Assembly (NCBI GenBank): GCA_009841005.1
Contig: VXMR01000022.1
Location: 1 to 50,956 of the forward strand
Source: Gemmatimonadales bacterium
GTDB lineage: Bacteria; Gemmatimonadota; Gemmatimonadetes; Palauibacterales; Palauibacteraceae
DNA length: 50,956 nucleotides
Reading direction: 5' to 3'
The notes beneath the pieces were generated by a model, which was given only the letters and a program-made list of their open reading frames with translations, did not search any database and was not told the DNA's origin. Below, in pieces: positions 43,780-50,956 of the stretch (position 1 is the stretch's first letter; the number at the start of each line of letters is the position of its first letter). Both the position numbers and the translations under genes were made by a program.

Positions 43780-45064
43780 CGCCAGCGTGAACCTGTGGGG
43801 TCGCCGAATCGGCGCGGTGTCCTGGGATGCGGGGCGGCAAGTCGGCGTGTTCCAGTACGATCCCGCCTTCCTGTCGGCCGGCATCGAGGTCTCTCCGATG
43901 GCGATGCCCGTGCGGGAGACTCCGTATGCCTTCCCGGCACTCGGGGAGGCGTTCAGGGGATTGCCCGGCCTGCTCGCGGATGCGTTGCCGGACCGTTTCG
44001 GCCACCGGCTGATCGATGTCTGGCTGGCGGAGACCGGGCGCCGCCCCGAGGAGTTCAGTCCAGTGGACCGCCTTTGCTACATCGGCGGGCGCGGCCTCGG
44101 GGCGCTGGAGTTCGAACCGGCGCTGCGTAGCGGGGACGGGGGCGAGGTTGAGATCGCCCAACTCGTCGATCTCGCCAATCGGGTTCTCGACGAACGGGGA
44201 CGGCTGTCGGGCAGGCTCGATGGCGAAGACGATGGCGGAGCGCTCCAGGACATCCTCAGCGTGGGAACCTCCGCGGGCGGCGCACGGGCGAAAGCGGTGC
44301 TTGCGTGGAATCCGGCTACGGGCGAGTTCCGGTCCGGTCAGGTCGACGCGGAGGTCGGCTTCGAGAACTGGATCCTCAAGTTCGACGGCGTCTCCAACAA
44401 CCGGGACCGGGAACTGGCCGACCCGCTCGGTTACGGGCGGATCGAGTACGCGTATCACCTGATGGCGCGCGAAGCCGGGATCGAGATGGCGGAGTGCCGT
44501 CTGCATCATGAAGGCGACCGGAGCCACTTCATGACGCGGCGGTTCGATCGCGACGCGAAGGGACGGAAGATCCACATGCAGTCGCTCGCGGCGCTGCGCC
44601 ACTTCGACTACAACCTGCCGGGCGCGTATGCCTACGAGCAGGCGGTGGAGACGATCCGGAGGCTTGGGCTCGGCATGGCGGTCGTCGAGGAGCAGTACCG
44701 CCGGGCGGTGTTCAACGTCATCGCGCGGAATCAGGACGATCACGTGAAGAACATCGCGTTCCTGATGAGCCGCAGCGGGATGTGGCGACTGTCGCCGGCG
44801 TATGACATCGCGTACGCCTACAACCCGCAGGGGAGATGGACAGGCCGGCACCAGATGAGCATGGCCGGCAAGCGCGACGGTTTCGAACGCGCCGACCTGC
44901 TGAAGTTCGCGGAGACTTCCGGACTCAGGATTCCGACGGCGGGCCGCGTCGTCGACCAAGTACTAGCCGCGGTCGGGAGTTGGCCGCGTTTCGCATCCCA
45001 AGCGGGCGTCGAGGAAAGGGATGCCGGGCGGATCGCGAAGACGCATCGCCCCGACCTGAGGTGA
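43772..45064 (+). CDS. hipA: HipA-family serine/threonine kinase toxin
   Basis: A 430-residue HipA-type kinase, the usual length. An N-terminal HipA subdomain (VNLWGRRIGAVSWD) is followed by the kinase: SVGTSAGGARAKAVL (about residues 163-177, ATP loop), Lys203 in ILKFDG, FMTRRFDR (about 253-260), catalytic Asp322 and neighbours in NQDDHVKNIAF (320-330) and Asp345 in SPAYDIAY. E. coli HipA phosphorylates glutamyl-tRNA synthetase and stops translation; the target here is not known. The start ATG 43772 lies inside the end of hipB. Its 3' end faces the GMC gene with four bases between. Confidence 0.92.
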   Translation: MTDASVNLWGRRIGAVSWDAGRQVGVFQYDPAFLSAGIEVSPMAMPVRETPYAFPALGEAFRGLPGLLADALPDRFGHRLIDVWLAETGRRPEEFSPVDRLCYIGGRGLGALEFEPALRSGDGGEVEIAQLVDLANRVLDERGRLSGRLDGEDDGGALQDILSVGTSAGGARAKAVLAWNPATGEFRSGQVDAEVGFENWILKFDGVSNNRDRELADPLGYGRIEYAYHLMAREAGIEMAECRLHHEGDRSHFMTRRFDRDAKGRKIHMQSLAALRHFDYNLPGAYAYEQAVETIRRLGLGMAVVEEQYRRAVFNVIARNQDDHVKNIAFLMSRSGMWRLSPAYDIAYAYNPQGRWTGRHQMSMAGKRDGFERADLLKFAETSGLRIPTAGRVVDQVLAAVGSWPRFASQAGVEERDAGRIAKTHRPDLR

Positions 45065-45068
45065 CCGC

Positions 45069-46700
45069 TCAGGCCGAGGGGAGTTCCTTTTGCATCTCCT
45101 CGGCGGACATGAGGGAGAGGGCGCAGAAGGTGAGCGTTCCGTTCGCGCAGCCGCCGGAGACGATGGTCGGGGCGCCCACGACGAACAGGTTCTCGTGGTC
45201 GTGGGTGCGACCCCGGCGGTCCACCACGCTCGTGGACGGATCGTCGCCCATCCGGCATCCGCCGCCCGGGTGCTCCCACAACTCGGACGGCTGCCCGATG
45301 CTTCTCATGGAGCCCCCGGCGGCGCGCGCCAACTCCTCGAAACGTCCCGAGATCGTCCCGACCGTGTGGTCCTCGAGGTCGATGCTCTCCTGCGCCGGGC
45401 GGTAGTCGATCCGGGGCATCGGGTCGCCCAGCTCGTTCGTCTTTCCGGCGTCGAGCGTGAGGCGGCTCTCGCGGTCCGGGAGCAGGTCGTAGTAGGCGCG
45501 GACGCGCGCGGTGGACTCGGACTCCGTGCGGGCCCTCCAGTCCGCCATGATTTCGTCGCCCCACAGGAGCTGTCCGTCTTCGTCCCTGAGTTTCGCGGTG
45601 CGGCCGACGTTCGACTCCCACAGGCGGAGGTCATGGCGCACGTAGCGGTCCAGGGGTCCCGGACTCGCGAAACGGCGGGACAGGAGGCTGTTGTAGACGA
45701 ACATGCCGGGATAGAGCCGCATCGGCAGGTTGATGAAGCCGCTGAGGTACCAGTGCCCCGTCATGTACCGTCCCACGTTTCCCGCGCGGTTGGCGAGGCC
45801 GTCCGGGAAGCGGCTGTTCGCCGAGAGCAGGAGCAGGTGGGAGCTCCAGGCGTGCCCGGAGGCGATCACGAAGGTGCCCGCGCGAAACTCGACGGGCTCA
45901 TCGGGCGCGTCCCGGTCGACGGCTTCCGCGACCGCGATCCGATCCGAACCCGGCTCCAGGCTCAGGCGCCGGACGAGCGTGCGCGTGACGAGGTCGATGC
46001 GCCCGTCCGCCAGCAGTCGGTCGAAGGCGAAATCGGGCGTGTACTTGGCGCCCGTCGGACAGACGGAGCAGGTGTCGCACCGCCGGCAGACGTTCCGCCC
46101 CTGCCAGGGCTCCGTGTTGCGGGCCCAGGGCTGCGTCCAGAAGGGGATGTCCGTCTTCTCGGTCCACTCCCGCATGCGTTCGAGGCTGTACGACAGGGGC
46201 AGCGGGGGCATGGGGTAGGGCTTCGAGCGCGGGTCGTACTCCGGCGGACCCTGTTCGCCCGCCACGCCGATGCGCTCCTCCGCCTCCTGGTAGTACGGCT
46301 CGATGTCGTCGAAGGAGATGGGCCAGTCGGACGCGACGCCGTACAGCGACCGCAGACGGAAGTCCTCCGGCGAAAAGCGCGGGACCGCGCCGCCCCAGTG
46401 CATCGCCGCGCCGCCCACGAGCATGGAATTGTACATGGCGCCCGTGCCCGTCTGGCCGCGGATATGGTCGTTGGGCCAGGGATTCTCACCGTAGGCCAGC
46501 ATCCGCGCCCGGGTGTCGGACCGTTCCTCGAGAGCCGCCGTCCGTCCGCCGGCCTCGACCACGGTGATCGAGGCGCCGGTGCGCTCGGCGAGCCGTTCGG
46601 CCACCATCGCGGCCGTGATCCCGCCGCCGATGATGCAGACGTCGCTCTCGACGACGCGCCTCGCCGCCCGCCCACCCGCGGGGCTGCGTGGGCGGCTCAC
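45069..46700 (-). CDS. GMC oxidoreductase, Fe-S-type catalytic subunit of a membrane-linked dehydrogenase
   Basis: A 543-residue flavoprotein. FAD is bound by VCIIGGGITAAMVAERLA near the N-terminus; MLVGGAAMHWGGAVPRFSPEDF and the C-terminal HPGGGCRMG and GAPTIVSGGCANGTLT blocks are of the gluconate/sugar-dehydrogenase branch. CRRCDTCSVCP in the middle places four Cys where the heteromeric sugar dehydrogenases carry an iron-sulfur cluster, so electrons probably leave through it. GTG 46700 overlaps the TGA of the small-subunit gene; the frame further upstream is a shadow. The partner small subunit is directly upstream, but no cytochrome c gene is adjacent. Substrate unknown, probably a sugar or alcohol. 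Confidence 0.9.
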   Translation of the reverse strand: MSRPRSPAGGRAARRVVESDVCIIGGGITAAMVAERLAERTGASITVVEAGGRTAALEERSDTRARMLAYGENPWPNDHIRGQTGTGAMYNSMLVGGAAMHWGGAVPRFSPEDFRLRSLYGVASDWPISFDDIEPYYQEAEERIGVAGEQGPPEYDPRSKPYPMPPLPLSYSLERMREWTEKTDIPFWTQPWARNTEPWQGRNVCRRCDTCSVCPTGAKYTPDFAFDRLLADGRIDLVTRTLVRRLSLEPGSDRIAVAEAVDRDAPDEPVEFRAGTFVIASGHAWSSHLLLLSANSRFPDGLANRAGNVGRYMTGHWYLSGFINLPMRLYPGMFVYNSLLSRRFASPGPLDRYVRHDLRLWESNVGRTAKLRDEDGQLLWGDEIMADWRARTESESTARVRAYYDLLPDRESRLTLDAGKTNELGDPMPRIDYRPAQESIDLEDHTVGTISGRFEELARAAGGSMRSIGQPSELWEHPGGGCRMGDDPSTSVVDRRGRTHDHENLFVVGAPTIVSGGCANGTLTFCALSLMSAEEMQKELPSA

Positions 46701-47329
46701 GGCGCGGCTCCCAGCGGCGCGGGTTCGTCCTCGGCCCCCTCGATCGAGCGGCAGAGTTCCCTCCGAATGGACCGCCCGTAGCAAATGTCCGTCGCGATCG
46801 CGGAGCCGAAGAAATGGGCCGCCAGGGCCAGCGCCACGTGGTCCGCGTTCTCGGGCGCCCCCAGGTCGGGCCCGGTGTCCGCGAGCGGACGCGCGAGGAG
46901 TTCCCGCCGACCGGATACTCCTAGGTCGGAGAGGGACACGCCGTGGCGGCTCTCACACTCCTTCTCGATGCCGTCGAGTTGCGCCACCCATCCCGGGCGG
47001 GGATCCGGCCCCGAATACCGGATCTCGGGTACCAGGTACGCGTGGCTCAGTTCGGCGACGGGCTCCAGCGCCTCGGACCAGCGCTCGAAGGCGCGCACGG
47101 CGCGTTCGCGACCGTCCTCCTCCAGTTCGTCCGGGAGGACGGCTTCGGCGACGGCCCGGAGGGTCTCGGTGGGGAGGGGGACCGGGGTGGCGCCGTCGGC
47201 GCGGGAGAGCGCGTCTCCGCCGGTCTCGGCCGCTCGCGCGCCAGCGGCTTCGGGAGCGCAGCCCGTCAGGGAGACGGCGGCCACCGTCGCGGCAGACTGC
47301 TTCAGGAACGTCCTGCGAGACTCGGCCAT
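46697..47329 (-). CDS. Gluconate 2-dehydrogenase subunit 3 family protein (Tat lipoprotein small subunit)
   Basis: A 210-residue protein starting at ATG 47329. The N-terminus MAESRRTFLKQSAATVAAVSL is a twin-arginine signal, ending in a lipobox SLTGC, so it is probably exported folded and lipidated. The rest has the subunit 3 pattern: LRAVAEAVLPDELEEDG, a central helical part and FFGSAIATDICYG. In known complexes this subunit carries the GMC flavoprotein out with it and anchors it. The two genes overlap by four bases, which agrees with a fixed stoichiometry. Confidence 0.86.
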   Translation of the reverse strand: MAESRRTFLKQSAATVAAVSLTGCAPEAAGARAAETGGDALSRADGATPVPLPTETLRAVAEAVLPDELEEDGRERAVRAFERWSEALEPVAELSHAYLVPEIRYSGPDPRPGWVAQLDGIEKECESRHGVSLSDLGVSGRRELLARPLADTGPDLGAPENADHVALALAAHFFGSAIATDICYGRSIRRELCRSIEGAEDEPAPLGAAP

Positions 47330-47509
47330 GGCCACCGGCCTTCCGGAAGTTGAGCTAATCGAGTCCTCAAGTGAGCGTAGGTGCCAGGCTTGAAGCGTCG
47401 CAACCCCGACCGGCCTCGACCGAAGCGGGGTGCTACGAAACTGGCGAGCGGAGCGCGGGCGCCCCATCCTTCACCACCCGGGGGCACCGCTGTGTCCCGC
47501 TTGTGTCGA

Positions 47510-47582
47510 GGGGCCGTAGCTCAGTTGGGAGAGCGCCTGCTTTGCAAGCAGGAGGTCGTCGGTTCGAATCCGATCGGCTCCA
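47510..47582 (+). tRNA. tRNA-Ala(TGC)
   Basis: A complete cloverleaf: acceptor GGGGCCG (47510-47516) with CGGCTCC (47575-47581, one G-T pair) and discriminator A at 47582; D arm GCTC/GAGC; anticodon stem CCTGC/GCAGG around TTTGCAA with anticodon TGC at 47543-47545; T arm with loop TTCGAAT (47563-47569). CCA is not encoded. A tyrosine integrase gene lies 56 bp beyond its 3' end, so the tRNA 3' end is the probable attachment site. Confidence 0.97.
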
Positions 47583-47610
47583 TAGACTTACGCGATTTGG
47601 TAGGATCCGA

Positions 47611-47631
47611 TTCCCGCTATTTTTCCCGCTA
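47611..47631. repeat. Direct repeat beside the attachment site
   Basis: TTCCCGCTA occurs at 47611-47619 and 47623-47631, a 12-bp period, between the tRNA and the integrase stop codon. It is a candidate arm-type binding site for the integrase or its helper. Confidence 0.45.
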
Positions 47632-47638
47632 AATGGGG

Positions 47639-48802
47639 TCATGAACGGGCGATCCGGCGATCCTCGAGGGCCTTCCTGAGCTGGTCCTGGTCGGCCTTCT
47701 GGTAGCACTGGAGCACCGTTCGGGCGGTCTTCCAGCCGCCGAGTTCGCAGAGGATCTTGAGCGGCTGATTCATGAGGTCGGAGGCGAACTTCCGCCTCAG
47801 CGAGTGCCAGCCGCGGCCACGCTTTCGTTCCATCCCCGCGAGCGTCTCGGCCCTCCCCCACCAGTCGCGGAGCAGCCAGCGGCTCACGCACTTCGATGGG
47901 TCCTTCGGCGCGGGCAGTAGCGGAATGTCCCCGATCCCGGGGTTCCGCTTCCGCGCCTCCTCCAGCACCCGGAGCACCTCGGCCGTGACCGGCGTCCGGT
48001 GCTCGTAGCCCGTCTTCTCATGCTCGGCGCGCCACCGGATGACTCCGGCTTCAACATCGACGTCCGACCACCGGAGTTGACTGATGGCGCCGATGCGGTG
48101 TCCCGTCTCGTGGGCGACCACCAGAGCCACGCGGAACCGCCAGTCCATCTCCCAAGACACCCGGAGCAGTTCGTCGTACTCCGCCTGGGTGAGGACCACC
48201 CGGGTCGGGTTCTTCTCCTTCGGCACCTTCAGGCCTCTCAGCGGATTCGACTCGAGGAAGAGCCTTCCCTCCTCATCTCTCGACCTCGCGGCCCAGTTGA
48301 GGACCGCGAGCAGGAACCGCAGGTCGTATTCGATGGTTCGATCGGAAACCGGCCTGCCGCTCGGACCCACGTTGCCCGACCGTCGCTCCCTGATGAAACG
48401 GTCCCAGTCGCGCTGGGATAGTGTGGCGGGCCTGCGGTCCCGGCCGAAGCACCCGAGAAACATCTTCATCGCGACCCTGTCGTACCTTCGCGACCGCGCC
48501 GACTTGGTGGGGGTCACTTCTTCACCGTAGATGTCAAAAAGCCGCTCCAGGGTGAGTGGCTCGGGCTCGGCATGCGGGCCATCTTCGATCTCCGACCCGC
48601 TGTAGCCTGCGGCGAACTGATCCGCCTGCCTCTTCGCTAGGGCCCAGTCGCTGTGCTTCAGCGACCTCGTGAGCCTGCGCCCGTTTTCCCGCCATTCGAT
48701 CTGGAGGATGCCGGTCTTGGGATCGGGGAACACCCTCACCCGGTTCCGGCCCCATTCGCCGGCGCCGTAGCTCCGGCGGCTTCGTTTCGTGCGTGCCATC
48801 AT
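47639..48802 (-). CDS. int: Tyrosine recombinase (integrase)
   Basis: A 387-residue site-specific recombinase. The N-terminal part is basic (MMARTKRSRRSYG), followed by an arm-binding-like segment and a core-binding domain (about residues 82-175). Catalytic residues: Arg236 (TGHRIGAISQLRW), Lys263, His333 and Arg336 (HSLRRKFA), Trp357 (GGWKTA) and nucleophile Tyr367 (LQCYQKAD). ATG 48802 overlaps the TGA of the preceding gene as ATGATG; the second ATG (48799) is equally possible. The much longer open frame upstream is a shadow. Its gene end faces the tRNA, the usual orientation for element integrases. Confidence 0.95.
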   Translation of the reverse strand: MMARTKRSRRSYGAGEWGRNRVRVFPDPKTGILQIEWRENGRRLTRSLKHSDWALAKRQADQFAAGYSGSEIEDGPHAEPEPLTLERLFDIYGEEVTPTKSARSRRYDRVAMKMFLGCFGRDRRPATLSQRDWDRFIRERRSGNVGPSGRPVSDRTIEYDLRFLLAVLNWAARSRDEEGRLFLESNPLRGLKVPKEKNPTRVVLTQAEYDELLRVSWEMDWRFRVALVVAHETGHRIGAISQLRWSDVDVEAGVIRWRAEHEKTGYEHRTPVTAEVLRVLEEARKRNPGIGDIPLLPAPKDPSKCVSRWLLRDWWGRAETLAGMERKRGRGWHSLRRKFASDLMNQPLKILCELGGWKTARTVLQCYQKADQDQLRKALEDRRIARS

Positions 48803-49209
48803 TCGATTCCTTTTTCGATGATGGACTGCACGATCTGCACGTTGGAAACATCGCGGCGCGGGGACTTCTCCGCCAGTCGCGTTGGGTCGAGCGCCGCGGC
48901 CTTCCGAGGCAGGTCCTTCAGCGCGATCCTGGGCGCGCCGGGCCGTCCGGCGTTGGGGATCTTGCCGTCGCGGACGAGCCTTCCGAGGTGCTCGGCGGTG
49001 TATCCGCTCTCGCGCGCGGCCTCGACCAGCGAGAACGTGGTCTCGTCCCTTTCGACGAGCGTGGCTTCGAGATCTTCGGCGCAGCGCTCGATCGCGGTAG
49101 CCGGCGTCTCGCCTCCGTAGCGGCGGAGCGCCTTGGCCTGCTTCCGCCAATCGGCGGGCAAGCCCTCCACCGATGCGGGTCTGGTCTTCCGTCCGCGCTT
49201 CCGGGTCAT
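48799..49209 (-). CDS. Small HTH protein, candidate excisionase / element regulator
   Basis: A 136-residue protein beginning MTRKRGRKTRPAS. The middle (SLVEAARESGYTAEHLGRLVRDGKIPNAGRPGAPRI) reads as a MerR/excisionase-type winged helix, normally used for DNA bending at attachment sites or for repression. ATG 49209 overlaps the stop of the membrane-protein gene, and its own stop overlaps the integrase start, so it is translated together with the integrase. Excisionase function is inferred from fold and position. Confidence 0.75.
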   Translation of the reverse strand: MTRKRGRKTRPASVEGLPADWRKQAKALRRYGGETPATAIERCAEDLEATLVERDETTFSLVEAARESGYTAEHLGRLVRDGKIPNAGRPGAPRIALKDLPRKAAALDPTRLAEKSPRRDVSNVQIVQSIIEKGIE

Positions 49210-49520
49210 TCCCAGTCTCCTTGCGTATCCTGGCGGAGCGCGTCCGCGAGACCCGCATCGCCCTCGCCGCGCCGCACGGACCGTTCGGCGAGATCGACGC
49301 GGCGGCCAAGGTCGGCGAGCCCCGTGGTGCGGGCGACGGCATATATCGCGGCCGCGACGGCGGTGAGCGCGAGCACGGCGTGGAGGAGGAGTGCGACTCC
49401 CTGCCCGGCGAAGATCGCGGGCCAGTGGGGCGAGAGGTATTCGAGTCGGGCCCCGCCGAGCAGGAACGCCGACCCGGCGAGTGCCGCGGTGAGTCCCACG
49501 CTGACCTTCCATGGCTGCAT
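49206..49520 (-). CDS. Small membrane protein, unknown function
   Basis: A 104-residue protein with two hydrophobic helices (VGLTAALAGSAFLLGG and a longer one spanning GVALLLHAVLALTAVAAAIYAVA) and a charged C-terminal tail (LGRRVDLAERSVRRGEGDAG). ATG 49520 has a strong GGAAGGAG site seven bases upstream. It overlaps the HTH gene by four bases. No family was recognised; conserved position between the HTH and winged-helix genes would suggest an element-specific role. Confidence 0.75.
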   Translation of the reverse strand: MQPWKVSVGLTAALAGSAFLLGGARLEYLSPHWPAIFAGQGVALLLHAVLALTAVAAAIYAVARTTGLADLGRRVDLAERSVRRGEGDAGLADALRQDTQGDWE

Positions 49521-49538
49521 CGTGTTTCTCCTTCCGGG

Positions 49539-50444
49539 TCAGAGTTCGACCGAGGCGGGGTCGCGGTCGGCCGGCCCCTTGAGCCAGGAGCCCTTCTCCC
49601 TTCCACCGAGCCCGAGCTTGCGGAGCAGCCCCGCCGCGGCCGGGCCGTTGGCGTGCATGACGAACCCGGCGGCGGCCTTGGCGCGCAGTGCCGGTTCGCG
49701 GTAGTTGCCGGACGCGACCTCGACGTTGACGCGACCGGTCCGCCCTTCGGCGTCCGCGTACTCGATCTGCGCGTCCGGGTAAAGCACCTTGCCCCGCTCA
49801 TCGAGGGGAAGCCCGAGTTCGCCGGCGATGCGGCGGCGCTCGGCGTCGGCCGCCTGTCTGCCGTGCTTGAGCCGGGCGGCTTCGCTCCCGCGCGCGACGG
49901 CGCTCTTGAGTTCTGCGTCGAGCCGGATGCGCCTGATGGTGGCGCCCTGTTCGGCGAGACGCTGACGTTCCTTCCGACAGGCGCGGTAGATGGCGGTGTC
50001 GTGCCCGGCCTCGGCGGGCCGCATGCGGTGGGTCCGGATCCGCTGTTCCGGATCCAACCCGCGCCGGGCGGCTTTTTTCCGGGCCTCGACGACACCCTCG
50101 CGGGTGAGCGAGAGGATCTTGAACGGATTGCCTTTCGGTCCGGTGGCCCGGTGCTCTTCGACCCATCCATTGCGGATCCAGGCGTTCACGGCCCGACGGG
50201 TGGTGTGGGGGTGGCCGCCGAAACGCGCCTCGGCGAGGTCGCGGTAGGAGACCGCTCCGAAGACGCCGATGTCGGTCAGCGCTCCGGCACAGCGTTCGGA
50301 GAAGGCGATGGTGGACCCGCGCGCCCGCTCGGCGGCGTGTTCTCGGCGGTGGCCGTCCCGCAAGCGTTGGCTGCTGCGGCTGGGTGGCGCGGCGGGGCGC
50401 GGGTCCGGTTCGGCCGGTCGGCCGAACATCTCCCTCCCTCTCAC
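49539..50444 (-). CDS. Winged-helix protein of mobile elements, possibly replication-relaxation-like
   Basis: Up to 301 residues from GTG 50444; ATG 50429 is an alternative, with GGAGGGAG directly against it. The N-terminus is basic and disordered. Residues from about 50 (GALTDIGVFGAVSYRDLAEARFG.HPHTTRRAVNAWIRNGWVEEH, then ILSLTREGVVEARK) look like a winged helix. A middle segment is Arg/Glu-rich, and the end (YADAEGRTGRVNVEVASGNYREPALRAKAAAGFVMHANG) resembles the nuclease-like fold seen in replication-relaxation family proteins. Family identity is not certain. It lies 3 bp after the ArdC-like gene. Confidence 0.6.
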   Translation of the reverse strand: MRGREMFGRPAEPDPRPAAPPSRSSQRLRDGHRREHAAERARGSTIAFSERCAGALTDIGVFGAVSYRDLAEARFGGHPHTTRRAVNAWIRNGWVEEHRATGPKGNPFKILSLTREGVVEARKKAARRGLDPEQRIRTHRMRPAEAGHDTAIYRACRKERQRLAEQGATIRRIRLDAELKSAVARGSEAARLKHGRQAADAERRRIAGELGLPLDERGKVLYPDAQIEYADAEGRTGRVNVEVASGNYREPALRAKAAAGFVMHANGPAAAGLLRKLGLGGREKGSWLKGPADRDPASVEL

Positions 50445-50447
50445 GGT

Positions 50448-50956
50448 TCAGCGGCTCGGCCCGAAGCCGCGCTCGGGGACCGGGACTCGGGGCACCGGAA
50501 CGACGATCCGCTGGGGTCCCTGCGCGGGCGTGCGGAGTGCGGCCACGGCGACGGGGTCGCGCTCGGCCACGCGCTCCCGGTGTCGGGCGAGCACGAAGTC
50601 GGAGATCTTCTGCGCGTCAGCGGCCGCGCGCCGGATCTCGCGGGGATCCTCCTCGAGTGACTGGATCCAGCCCTCGACGTAGGCCGCGCCCCTGCTCGGG
50701 TCGTGTCCGACGCCGACGCGCTCCCCGGTCATCATGGCGCTGATCTCGGCCCGGAGTTCCTCCCTCGCGTAGGCGGGCGAGCCGAACCCCTTGTCGATGC
50801 CCTCGATGAGCGTCTCGCGGTTCATCCGGTCCTTGTGGCCGGTGCTGTGGCCCAGCTCGTGGAGCGCGGTCTGGTAGTAGTGGTTGGCGGAGGGGAACTG
50901 TCCGCGCTCGGGCAGCACGATCTCGTCGCGCTTCATGTGGTAGTAGGCGCGGTCGC
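50448..50956 (-). CDS. ardC: ArdC-like zincin, C-terminal part (5' end outside window)
   Basis: The frame is open at the window edge, so the gene starts outside. The visible part begins DRAYYHMKRDEIVLPERGQF and carries the zinc site HELGHSTGHKDR, then FGSPAYAREELRAEISAMM, whose Glu is the usual third ligand, and YVEGWIQSLEEDP. These are the C-terminal zincin-like domain features of ArdC and related plasmid proteins. In characterised ArdC an N-terminal single-strand DNA-binding domain precedes it, and the protein protects incoming DNA from restriction; that N-terminal domain is not visible here. Confidence 0.86.
   Translation of the reverse strand, partial: DRAYYHMKRDEIVLPERGQFPSANHYYQTALHELGHSTGHKDRMNRETLIEGIDKGFGSPAYAREELRAEISAMMTGERVGVGHDPSRGAAYVEGWIQSLEEDPREIRRAAADAQKISDFVLARHRERVAERDPVAVAALRTPAQGPQRIVVPVPRVPVPERGFGPSR

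Larger units (their letters stand above)
47583..50956. mobile_element. Left end of an element integrated at tRNA-Ala (continues past window)
   Basis: From the tRNA 3' end to the window edge every gene is on the minus strand and of mobile-element type: integrase, HTH protein, small membrane protein, winged-helix protein and ArdC-like zincin. They are tightly spaced or overlapping. The left attachment site should lie within the last part of the tRNA; the right copy, a repeat of the tRNA 3' end, is not in this window. Whether it is a conjugative, mobilisable or satellite element cannot be told, since no relaxase, coupling protein or secretion gene is visible. Confidence 0.85.

Noticed and set aside
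44836-45405. Additional plus-strand genes overlapping hipA and the GMC gene
   Set aside because: Open frames here are antisense or shifted copies of two well-supported genes that converge with four bases between them.

Overview
The window is high-GC DNA, densely coded on both strands. Many genes start with GTG (often inside a GTGA stop/start overlap), and Shine-Dalgarno sites are frequently weak or absent. A TonB-dependent receptor, an outer-membrane Tsx-like channel and several lipoproteins indicate a diderm heterotroph. Gemmatimonadota or a similar phylum would fit, but that is an inference from style and content; no marker gene settles it.

Region 1 (1-9605) is an apparently coherent aerobic tryptophan pathway. 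A minus-strand run encodes a creatininase-fold amidohydrolase, an SDR dehydrogenase, a Rid protein, an enoyl-CoA hydratase, an acyl-CoA dehydrogenase, a fused anthraniloyl-CoA monooxygenase/reductase, tryptophan 2,3-dioxygenase and kynureninase (cut by the window edge). A divergent gene encodes the aryl-CoA ligase. Together they would take tryptophan through kynurenine and anthranilate to anthraniloyl-CoA, dearomatise it and process it by beta-oxidation-like steps. No classical kynurenine formamidase is visible, and the creatininase-family gene is the candidate replacement.

Region 2 (9580-20638) holds a DUF1015 protein, two paralogous lipoproteins, a DUF6065 protein, a cold-shock protein with a structured leader and clear terminator, a Tat-type His-rich HD-domain protein with a diiron-oxygenase-like ligand pattern, a TonB-dependent receptor, and two overlapping aldehyde dehydrogenases (the second MmsA-like).

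Region 3 (20640-29882) holds a probably leaderless VapBC-type toxin-antitoxin pair, two tandem secreted lipoproteins related to the N,N-dimethylformamidase large subunit (duplicated with their leaders), a Tat-type metallophosphoesterase, an NSS sodium symporter and an adenine deaminase. Region 4 (29963-41642) is an AddB/AddA-like helicase-nuclease pair, a Fic protein behind a low-GC array of phased repeats, an NCS2 purine permease, a Tsx-like channel and an M24 peptidase. Adenine deaminase, permease and channel suggest purine salvage.

Region 5 (41672-47329) is accessory: a decayed second Fic gene with its own low-GC repeats, a DUF1684 lipoprotein, a HipBA pair, and a GMC dehydrogenase with its Tat-lipoprotein small subunit. 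Region 6 (47510-50956) is a tRNA-Ala(TGC) followed at once by a tyrosine integrase and overlapping small genes ending in an ArdC-like zincin. This is the left end of an integrated mobile element that continues past the window.

The least explained signals are the nested, helically phased repeats before the Fic gene with a possible counterpart before the broken Fic, the creatininase-for-formamidase substitution, and the exported HD-domain oxygenase candidate.
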